Positions 37,045 to 48,300 of a DNA stretch of 64,000 bases are shown piece by piece. The notes beneath the pieces are model-generated. The model was given only the letters and a program-made list of their open reading frames with translations. It did no database searches and had not been told where the DNA came from. Each line of letters begins with the position of its first letter. Position 1 is the first letter of the stretch. The position numbers and the translations under genes were made by a program. The stretch lies in the NCBI RefSeq assembly GCF_019059575.1, contig NW_024881564.1:1116001-1180000 (forward strand), written 5' to 3'. The stretch comes from Amphibalanus amphitrite. Taxonomy: Eukaryota; Arthropoda; Thecostraca; Balanomorpha; Balanidae.

Positions 37045-40000
37045 TCAGCTGACCTCGTGGGCCGCTGTGAGCGAGCTGACCTGACCTGGGGTCAGTCGGA
37101 GCACCCGCTCGCCGGCCAGGTGTCCGAACAGCCGGGCGAACGGCGGGTACGTGGTGAGAGCATCACGCCGACCGACCAGCACCAGCTTGTGCTTGGCGCG
37201 TGTGACGGCTACCGTCAGCCGCCGGTGGTCGCTCAGGATGTCCGTGGTCTCCATCTGAGGTCAGAGGTCGGGCTGTTAGAGGTCAAAGGTCACAACTTCA
37301 AGGACAAGGGTAATGACTAGGGTCATATTATGCTAGATTTCAGAAGTCCTGGATCGGAGGTACGAGAAGAGGTAGGACGCGGGACATTATTTTCAGACGA
37401 CAGCGCTAACCGTCGCCGTGCCAGATTCGCAACTACTTAGAGCAATCCTTTACACGATCAGCAGCAGACACACGACAACATGAAATAAAATATTCCGTAC
37501 GTCATTATCAACACTAGAAATCCCTTTTCCATTTTAGTCATTTTATGCGCATTTTAACTGAAAATAAAGGGAAAAACAAAAGACCACACCCCTCCCCTCT
37601 CCCCCTCTCGTACTCACGCCGTCCGCTCTGTCGCCCGTCGAGTCGGTGCGTCGCGCTGCGGTGCGGGTACACGAGTACAGTATGACCGACTTGTCCCGGC
37701 CCTGGTACTGGTCCACGGTGTTCACCTCCACGGCGGCGGGCAGGGAGGCGCGCAGCAGTTTCACCTGGCCCCGGTACGGCGCAATCACACCCAGGTCCGC
37801 GGCGGGCAGGCCGCGCTGAGGGACACAACAGGGCGTGGTTATGGCAAGAAAAGCGGGAAAGCGGATATTTGGTGTAGCTTCAGTCAGTATAAAAATCGTA
37901 GACGTAGATCAAGTCTATTTATTTACTCTATGCCACTTTTTTAAAGATGCATCAATAATAAATCAACATCATCTAGGTATATGTATGAAGTGAGTAGACG
38001 TGACGAAAACAAAAATGATTTCACTGCAAAAAAATTAATTCACCAGGCAACCACAATGTACGACCGTACGCTTCCACCGAAGCACAATCTTCAAAAATCC
38101 TCCCTAACATCAGTGACGTACCCAAGGGGGGGGGGCACGGGGGCCAAGGCCCCCCCCCTGAGCGCCTTCGGCGCTCAGGGGGCCCCTCAGGCCCCAGGAT
38201 ATTTTTTTAAACACCGGATAAAACGTCTTTTACTCGGAAGAAAAATTGATATTAAAGTTTCATTTATGTGCCCCGGGTACCCGAGGGGCCCCTGCAGTCA
38301 TCCAAGGGCCCCCAGTTTCCTGGGCCCCTGGTCGCCTAGGGGGCCTCTGGTAGCCGGGGGCCTGGTCTCATGGGGGCCCCTGATAGCTTGTGGCCCCTAG
38401 TCGCCTAGGGGGCCCTGGTCGCATGGGGGCCTCTGGTCGCATGAGGCCCCTGATCGACTGGGGGCCCCTAGTTGCCTAGGGGGCCCTGATAGCCCGGGGC
38501 CTGGTCGTATGGGCCCCTGATAGTCTGTGGCCCCTAGTCGCATGGGGGGCCTCTGGTTGCATGATCTTGAGGCCCCTGATCGCCTGGGGGTACCTAGTCG
38601 CCCAGGGGGCCCCTGGTAGCCGGGGGGCCTGGTCGCATGGGGCCCCTGGTTGCCTGGGGCCCCCAGTCGCCCCTAGTCGCCTGGGGGACCCTGGTCGCCT
38701 TGGGCCCCTGGTAGCCTGGGATCCCCTGGTCGCCTGGGGGCCCCTGATCGCCTGAGGGCCGCTGGTCACCTAGAGGGCCCCTGGTCGCCTGGGGGCCCCT
38801 GGTAGCCGGGGGCCTGGTCGCATGGGGTCCCCTGGTCGCATGGGGCCCCCTGGTCGCCTGGGGGCCTCTGATCGCATTGGCCCTTGGTCGCCTGGAGGGC
38901 CCTGGTCGCCTGGGGCAGTGGGGCCCCTAGTCATCTGGAGGACCTGGTCGCCCTGGAGCCCCTGGTCGACTGGGGGCCCCTGGTCGTCTGAAAGTACGCT
39001 TATCACCTGATTGATCCCAAATCATCTGAGTGGCTACTGGCTACTGGATATAAGTAGTGACTGGAGTAGGCACTCATCTGAAGGAATCATCTGAGTGGCT
39101 ACTGGCTACTGGATATAAGTAGTGACTGGAGTAGGCACTCATCTGAAGGAGCCAATATCTTTCACGGTGCCGGAGATATCACAGAAAAACAAAAAGGCTA
39201 AACTGAATACCCCCCAACCTTGGCCCCAAAGGCGTCATTGGCTAACACAGGGATGTGGGTCGATTTGCAATCGCATTTCCTCCTAAGTCCTATTCCTCCA
39301 ATTAATACAGAGTGTCCCAGAATTACCCAAACATTTATTTTCTGGCTAAAAGTACAATTGCGCTCGATTCCTAGTGAAACATATAATAGCCGCGTTTACA
39401 TAGGGCTAGTTGCCAGATAGTGGAATTCCGATAACGAGACATTTATTCCCCACTATTATATTATATACCTACATATCCGGAATTGGAGGATGTTCAGTAA
39501 TTGAGGCGCTCGCTCATAAAATGCCGTGCGTTTCATGCACACTCCTCAAGCAAAAATACTTTTACTTTCCAATTTTCCACATTTTCTCAAGGCTTAGACC
39601 GTTACAGAGACCGTTTTAATTGACTTTGATGAAGTTGAACGCGACAAATCACAACTAAATGCTACATTAGGTTGTAAAGAACTGAATTGCGTTTTCCCAC
39701 ACACGTGGCGTTTTCTCACCTACGTCTGCAGGAGAGACCGGACCCACTATGCCCCCCCCCCCCCCACCATCGAAAGGTTCTTCATGACTCCCGGGGGCCC
39801 CCGGGGAACCGGGGGGGGGGGGCGCTATACACTGTAGGGGGCCCCTTCGAAAGCAGGTGGCCCCCTCCTGGGCGAAATCCTGGGTACGTGCCTGCCTAAC
39901 ATACCAATATTTTCCTATCGCCCGAACCCACTTCCCAACACATCCTCTCCAGTCCCCACTCCAGTCCCCACCCACCTCGACCATCTCGGCGGCGATGTGC

Positions 40001-42381
40001 GCCACGAGTGCGGCCTCTGCGGCGTTGGAGACCGCGCCGTGGGCGTCACTCGAGTGCCGCCAGTCGAGGTCGGAGGTGTCGAGCATCAGCAGTGAGCGCT
40101 CCATGGACGGGTGGAGCGCCGACGACAGCCACACCGGGTCAGATGGCTGCAGGCGGGGGGCGCCATTGGTGAGAAATAATTGACTTACAACGGACACGTG
40201 CACAAGTAAATGGAAATTACGAAATGAAGCACAAGTAAGCATATCTGCTTGTAATGCTCATTTACCTTTTGTACATGTGATAAAGGGTGGCCGGCAGTAA
40301 AAAATTATGTAACGAAAGGGAAGATCCATCTTATCCCGTCTCCCATCTACACATCTCTCCCTCCCATCACCCCATCTTTTTTCTCTCTCTCCATCCCTCC
40401 ACCTCTCTTCACTCACTCTGCTCTCCATCGTCCTCACAGTCGCCGCATCAACCGTCTCCGACCCACAGCTCAGTCTCCCGTCATACGTCAGATGATTCGC
40501 CGCCGCCGTAAGGGCGCGATTCATACGGTACTGCAGGGTCAACTGGACCGTATTGCCTTCGGCGGCCAGTCGACTGAACAGACATTCGTCCATACCCCTG
40601 CGGCGCGCTGCCGGACTCTGTATGACCGGGGGTAGCTGCTCGGGATCGCCGACCAGCACAAAGCGGCCGGCCAGCAGCGCCGGCGCGATCGCCGCCGGCT
40701 GGACGATCTGTGGACCGGGCGGGACGGGTGAGAGGGAGTTCTTAGTGGCGGTGGGGGCTGACCGTCAAAATGGGTCAACATACATGTAGAACCGCCTTAA
40801 AACATCACTTAGAATACGCCAGTCCATAACGGTCACTATAGACCACGATATATAGTGGTCTATGGCCAGTCAGATGCAGAGAGTCGGTGGTAGATCGGAA
40901 TCTTAGCTATTTGGAGACCGACTTCATACACAAATCGCACCTACTTCAGTTACTACGAAAAGCAATGCAACCGTGCGCCGTCTGATAAGCTTGGTTTGAG
41001 ATGTCCCGTTACCCCTATGAGTTTCAGTGTACCTGTGAGGCCTCGTCGATGATGCAGATGTCGAACTTTCTGCGCTGGAAGACCGGGTGGTTGGTGCCCA
41101 GACACGTCGTGGCCACCACGGGCTGAGGGAAGACGGCATGTCGGCCGTCAGTTCTCAGAACATGTTCGTTGGCAGCAGGTCGACAGAATAATTTAACAAG
41201 CTCAACCAGTCAGGCACCATATTTTTCTGACAAACGGTATAACATTAACAATTTATGTATGTAAAAGCAAGAACACCGAGGGTTGGAAGAAATTTATGCA
41301 TATAAACGGGGACTAACTAATTAGCTATCCAACAATACTTATACATTTTCGCATCGAGTAAGGAAACTTTATGCGTGTACTCTCGAACACATCATCACCT
41401 TGGAGTCGTAGAACTTCTCCATCTCCTCCGGCGTGGTGAGCGACTGTGTCTGGATCTCTGCGCTGAATTTCTGCAGCTCGGCGTGGACCCGGCCCGGCCG
41501 ACCCAGTCGTACAAAGTCGGTGAAATGCTCCTGGAGTGGCGAATATGGGGTTCGGTTAGTGAACTGGTCAGCAGGTTGAGGGTAGGGAGATGCGCCGACA
41601 CATGTGCAGCAAAGTCGGCTGAGACCAGGGACAGAAGATGGAGGGAGGGAATCTCGGTCGACCCGCCCCCCCCCCCCCCCCCCACCATCATTAACGGCTT
41701 TGTGCAACGAGAGTTCTAGACTCTAGAGTAATGCCTTAAAATCCTTTGATGAAGTTCGTGACTCTGGTGGCAGACGCGGTGGCAACTGACCTTCAGTTTG
41801 AGCAGGACGGTGTCCACGGCCGAGTGGGTGTAGCTGGCGAGGAGCACCGAGCGGCCCATGGTCACCAATAGACGCACCAGCGCCACGATTGTCGACGTCT
41901 TGCCTGCGCCAGAATACAGTACATAGTCACCAGCGCGTTACGATCGGCGCCTGCTACCTGAGCAAAATACTGAGTGCAGCACACGATTGGAAGAAGATTG
42001 TACGAGATAAATAGTGAACAACAGGACACAACCCTGCGACTTCCAAGCATCCAAGAAATAAACGTCAGTCGTAATTCCGCTTGCTCCACTCGACCCTCAC
42101 CCTCTTACAGGTCTCCCTGACTCCCATTCGTTCCGAATCTTTATCTAAATTCCTGGCATGCCCTGTACGAGCAGCTGGTATTCTAGCCACTCCCTGTCAC
42201 TATCTTGCTGTCTCTTTATTCTGCCTCACCTGTGCCCGGCATGCCCTGAATGAGCAGGTAGTCCTCAGCCATCATGACACGCAGCAGGGCCCTCTGCTGC
42301 AGTTTGTTCAGCGGCCTCAGGATGTCACGACACTTGGTGATGACCAGACGGCCCAGACCCGGCAGGAACGACGGCGGACGA
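37045..42381 (-). CDS. DNA2: DNA2 helicase module (exons 8-15)
   Basis: This holds the SF1 helicase motifs in order. Walker A GMPGTGKT is split by the intron between exons 8 and 9 (G|GC). Motif Ia is [10 protein letters not shown], Walker B is CIIDEASQ (exon 11), motif III is [10 protein letters not shown], and motif IV is TLQYRMN (exon 12). Motif V is [14 protein letters not shown] (exon 14) and motif VI is [16 protein letters not shown] (exon 15). All ATP-binding and hydrolysis residues expected of a working enzyme are present. Intron 13 (37816-39975) contains a hAT-like element with a minisatellite. The tail after motif VI is about 50 residues and ends HEVS. Confidence 0.95.
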
Positions 42382-45300
42382 CTGAGGGTGGTGAGAGAGG
42401 GGGGGGGGGGGGGTGAGCTGTTGACGGCGAATGTTTTAGCGATTGGTGGGGCCCTTCGAAGACACAGAAACAGGTCATGTTTGAAGAACTTCAGATCAGA
42501 GACCTCTTGCACCAAAATCCTCTTGTACCAATGCTTGGATTATTTTGCATCGTAAATCCAAGACTCAAATGTGACAATTTGCGTGTAAGATTTACCAAGC
42601 ACCTGTAGGATTGTATTGGGCTATTGCAAACAAATTTACCACCGTTTGATTAGCTTATTCTGAAACCGGTTTTTCGATTTTACCTAGCTAGGTAGTTTGG
42701 TGCAAGAGGCCTCAGCTTTATATTTGTTTTAACCCGCGCCCCGTAGGGGGGGGGGGGGGCGAAACGGCCCCTCCCTGTCCTTTTCCGTCGATATCTCCTA
42801 AACGACTGGAGATATCGCCACCAAACTTTCAGAACCCCTCCGGACATCAATTTTACACATTGTGACCAAAAACTTTTCCAGAGGCTATGATAGGTCGGCC
42901 ACAAATGACATCAGAATGACGTCATGTTCTGTCATTTTCGACCGAAAAAAAGACCTTCGCGAGAAGACCTGTCAGGCCTACAGCTTTGAAGATACAAAAA
43001 AATGATCGAAACATAAAAGGTGTAGAATTGACAGGGCTACAAAACTGCAATCTCGGATTTTTGAGATTTTTGAGTTTTGACCCCCAAAAATCAAAAAAAC
43101 ATTTTTTGGATATATTAGCCGTAAAATCAAAAACGTTTTCTGAGTTTCGAAAAAACGGAATATATGTGATAGTACCTACCGTCTTCTATCTACATACCAA
43201 ATTTCATATCGATACCTCGTTTTTTGGCCAAGTTATAGCGAAAAAAAAAACGTTCAAAAATGATGACGTCAAATTTTCAAACTCAATTTTTGGCAATTCT
43301 AGACCTCGTAGAGCAGAACAAATACCACCATTAGACTCCCCGTGACGAGCTGCATCGAATCGATACCCATTTTATGCAAAATATCAACTTTGAAATTTGA
43401 CCTAATTTGACCTGACCTTGACCTGACCTTCATCAAAATGTGACCCAGGCTGGCCCCAAAGGCTGCCTAACCCACATAATCGCATTTGTCATGTAAAATG
43501 GACCATAAAACATGTATCACACGCAGACTTGTAAGCGATTCAACTCTGATTGAATCGATTCTCATGAATCGCTTGAAAATGCCGACTCACTGTGATTGAG
43601 TCGGTTGAATCACCTATGTCACCATATGAATCCTGATTGAATCGGTCACACATGGAAACTGCAAGTGATTGAATCGGCAACTCATCGATTCAAGTTGATT
43701 GAATTAACAAAATGATTCAATCACCATGTGCTGGAAATTGAAGTTGTGACCATATTTAGTACTATATTATATATAAATATATGTGGCATTTGCATCATAG
43801 TCACACATAATGCACTGCAATTTTTTTGGTTTTTTTTTTTTCTCATTCCATTTGTGTGTATTTGGTCACATAGTTTACATATAACACATTTTTGACTTGA
43901 AGAAATAGCACGTGATATCACCATACACGATTTACACGCACGCGCGCACACACACACGACCGCACATACACTCATACGCAAGTAGGCGGTCAGGGTCGTT
44001 CCGCCGCCGGTGCCGCTCAGAACCTGTGCCCCCTGCCGCGTCCGTCACAGTGCCCCGTCAGCACCCTCCACGCTGACTACTTGGTTGCATAGGTCTTTGT
44101 GGAGGTAAAAGAAAATATAGCCGTTTCTCTGGGGTCCATTAACCAGAACGTCGGTCTCGTCGACACAGCTGACTCGGCGATCGTCATAGTGGAACCATCG
44201 GTCCCTGCCGACGCTGTATACGTCCGACACGTAGTGTCCGGAGTGCGTGGCGCTGCCATAGTGGCTGACGACGCTCACCAGCCGGTAGGTAAAGTCGCCG
44301 GCCAGGTCCACTGAAGAGAGAGACTGGTCGTCTTTCATGGAGTCGGCGTCCAGCACCACACGCTCGGCCTGCGCTGACGGCGGCGGCGGCTCGGCACCGG
44401 TCGTCGGTGACGGGGGGCACGTCGGTGCCGCGACTCTGGCCGACCCCGGCGAGCCGGCGGTGGCGGTCTCTGGCAGGCCAGCGGTACCGGCCGGCACTGA
44501 CGACGGTCCACGGGCGGTGGACGACGGCGACGGACCCGAGCTGGGCGCCTCAGACTCCTCGAAGTCGGAGAGGGTGTACAAGGGAGGTTTTGTGCACTTC
44601 CACTCGGGAGGCCGGGTGACGTCGTCCGCGACGTGCTCGTTCAGCGAAAGGAACTTGGGAATGCCGACATATGCGCAGATTTTCTTCGAGTCCTCCCCAA
44701 GGAAGGCGTACCGGTTGAGCTGGAGTATCAGCGTCCTGGGCAGCTGGCTGATTTTGGTGGTGACACGGCACTCGTCATGGCGGCAGTGCTGACAGAGTAG
44801 CTCGCGCCGGTCAGGCTGCATGCTCAGCCGCAGTGCGTCCTGCAGCGTGGGCGCCTCTGTGCCCTGACGGCGCGGCACGCTGACAAACCAGCTAATGTCC
44901 TCTTGCCGTTTCAGCACGGTTTCATGGCAATTGGTGCACATATAACTCTCGACGGTCTGGTACTGGAAGTTGTCTCGCACCGGGTTGTCGGTTGTCCGCC
45001 GCGCGTCGATCTCTTCCTTCATGGTGTCTAGCAGGCGAAGCAAGAACTCGTTGGCGTCCTGCATCTCACTCCCTTGGAACGCCGGGTCGATGTCGGCGAA
45101 CACGTTGCGAAGGTCATTAAGATGGTTGGCGACTGATTTGCTGAGCGCCTTCTGGCGCAGCACCATCAGTTTGGCGACGGCGCGCATCGTGCGGCCCTGG
45201 CCGCTCTCGTCAAAATACTCGTTTGGTATTTTGTCAGTATTATAAATGCGCACAGCTATCATTATTGAAAAAACATAAAAATTTTGTTTTAAGTTTTTTC

Positions 45301-48300
45301 ATCAAACTGTAAACATAAAATTATACATGTCAATGCATGAAGATGAAAAATGCATGTAAAGTTTCTTTCCATTGCCCTAAAATCAGTATAGTAATCAAGT
45401 TAACAGTAGCAGTAAGCAGGCGCACATTGCTCAACACACATGTTTTAGATATCATGTTAATCTTTATATTTTCAATACTCTGTTTCATCAGGACATTTGT
45501 GAGCAAGCAAAACATATTGATGAATACACAATGCATGTTCACATTATAATTTGGTAACCTTAGTTACTGATTTGATTTTGGGCTAAGGGTCATAAATTGC
45601 TTGATCTAACCCATGGATTACACCCATGGTCTTCTCACTCACTTTACATTTCCCAGCAGAATTAGCAATTACCTATCAACGTAACTAATTGGAATACCTT
45701 GGCTTATGAGCATTGATGGATCTGTCACATATTGCCGTGTGGTGGCTCCCAATTACATAAAAGTAAAGATACGATGGCAAAAAGTAGATACATACGCTAC
45801 TAGGTATTAAAAAACAACCACCTTCCCATCACCTCCACCATCAGCCAAAAACTATTGTTTTGATAGCTCAACAAACAATCATTATCCGTTTGGTGTTCTT
45901 CACCTTCTAGTTTTGAGGACCACTAACAGTTTTGCATTCGATGCTAAATTCGGGTTAGAGATTTGCCAGACTGCTCGCAATATTTGCCACATGCAAACCA
46001 CGCAAAATACGCTTTTATGTCGCAGCTGCGTCAATATACGCTGCAACTACCTAGTGCTGGGCTAAATACATATTGCCAAACCAATTTAGATTTTTACTGT
46101 TGGGTATTTTTTCTTTAATGAATTGGACAGAATAAAAACTGTTTTACACGCATGCATAAATATGCTTAATTGAATCTAAAAATATAAACGTATTTTATAT
46201 AGTTAAGTAATCCATGGTTCTGCTGCTAAATTAAAGATGGCTGCCCACTTAGCGCATGCGTACTTCAGTAGGGTAGACCGGGGCAAGTCGCCCCGCCGAG
46301 GTAAAACGCCTCACCGATGTTTCTCGGAACTGGCAAGGTTCTGGGGAAACATCCTCTCTTCTATAAAACGTGCACTATACGATCATTATATGAGCAGACT
46401 GGGAAGAAATTGTGATGACGCTTTAGGGAGATATAGCCAAAAATGTGTTTTTGGAGTGATTTTTATGTTTTGTTGTCAGATTATGCATCATGGCGTTCTT
46501 TTATCGTCCACATCAGGTAACGACTTTTATGTATTTTGAACGACTATTGTCTAACGCTTATAATGCCGGGTTGGTTCGTGTTAAATTATGTCTTCCTGGA
46601 GTGCAAGGCGTTGTTCTCTGACCGTACTACGTGATGGGGTAACGCCCCAGTAGGTCGCGGGGCAAAAAGCCCCATGGGGCGTTTTACCTCATGTGTTGTT
46701 CGGACTACCCACTTCCTAATGTTCGGTAGCTGGCGAACGGCATGTTTCTATGCATTTATATGTACTTTTCTCAGCAACTGGATGGCAAAGAAAGTATTTT
46801 GTTAACATTTGCATTGCAATAATTTATTATTTGGCCTTCTGAGGCAGGTGAAAAAACTGCTCACACAATAGTGTCGTAGCTGAACACCTGATAGGATGGA
46901 AGGTGCTAACTTCAGTGCCGTGCCTCCCAAGGTCTAACGGACCTCTCATATAAGATTTATTCAACTAGCATGTTTAATCTTTAATCTAGAGCATGGGGCT
47001 TCTTGCCCCAGGCCGTGGGGCGTTTTGCCCTGGGGTTGGGGCAAAACGCCCTATTTGCAGTTGCTTCACAAATCACTTCCTAGCTGGGAGTCCGATCATA
47101 AGTGAATGAATTTGAGGGGTGGAATTTAAAGTAAAATGTCCAAAGAACGCATTGAGCACAAATTTGACCTTCCAGGTGATGTGGGACAAAAGTTATGTAG
47201 CAAAATAAATTATCTGGGGCATCTTGCCCCAGGCTACCCTACTAAAGGCCTGGCTACACTACGCGTGTTCTGCGTGCGTTTTTTGCGAGCTTGCATGTTT
47301 TGCGTATATTATATAAACGTTAATAAAACCTTTTATAATAATTTAATAATTAATTTTTTTTTACAAAATATATAACAAAAACAAAACATAATATCGTTCC
47401 TTTCTAGAACCGTATTATGCAAATCACGCAAACTCGCAAAAGCAAAAAACGCACCCAGAAAACGCGTCGTAGCCAGGCCTTTACAACTTGCAACTCAGCT
47501 CCGCCCGTACGTATGATGTTTGGGATGTTTGGTGTCGTGGGGCGGGCTTGGAATTGTTATTTTGTCATTGAAGATATGGATGGTTGAGGTAGTTTTATCA
47601 TAAGAACATTCAGTTTATATTATGTAACTATTGAATAGCTTCGTATGTGTCGATATTCCATATTCTTGATAGTAAAGAAAACTTGTAGCACGCCGAAAAT
47701 GTCTAGTCCTGTGTAATGCTTTACCGGCTTTACCACTGCTTCATAAAGTATCAATCAATATTTATTTTTTTTGAATGGCTGATCACCAGCTATTTTAGTT
47801 TGGGTACCACAATTGATTTGCAAATTTTGGTCCTTTTCGATGTTGCTGATAATATTTTTTTTTGTTCTGTGCAATTTTGTATGTTTCCTTTTGCAAGCGC
47901 CAAGCAGATAAATGAATTTTTAAAAGTCCTCTGGTAGTTTCATTTGTAACAGAACTTGTCTTTTCTGTACTTAAATTATCATCTTTACACCGTATTTATA
48001 TAAATATCTACAACTTTGTTGAGTTCAGTATAGATTTAGTACTTTTCGGTGTTTTTTTGGTATTTTCCTAGTGTATTTGGTTGGTATCTGTTTGGTATCA
48101 GTTTCCAAAAATGTCTTAAATTGATATCACATATGTATATATTTTATATAACATCTTGATTGAATAGCGTTGAGTTAAATCATGAGTTGAGTCATTCCCT
48201 GAATCACTGATAATGGGTTGAGTCGTGATTGAGTTGAATCACAAGGTCCATGAGTCGTGATTGAATCGCTTGGAAAATCAGACTGTTTGATTGAGTTATG

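Larger units (their letters stand above)
38111..39894. mobile_element. hAT-like non-autonomous element carrying a GGCCCC minisatellite
   Basis: The ends are CAGTGACGTACCCA (38111) and an inverted TGGGTACGTGCCTG (to 39894). They are flanked by a perfect 8-bp duplication CCTAACAT at 38103-38110 and 39895-39902, the hAT signature. Each subterminal region is a G/C-run hairpin block. No transposase frame exists. The interior has the minisatellite at 38270-39000 and a 65-bp tandem duplication at 39021-39150. It sits in DNA2 intron 13. Confidence 0.9.

Noticed and set aside
38476..38769. Collagen-like frames (GPQATRG repeats) on both strands
   Set aside because: They arise from the GGCCCC minisatellite; similar Gly-Pro frames appear on both strands and no gene structure is present.
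43981..44044. Walker A-like reading ([11 protein letters not shown]) just after the USP stop codon
   Set aside because: It lies beyond an in-frame stop, lacks the P-loop lysine, and no other ATPase motif follows; probably a chance GC-rich reading.
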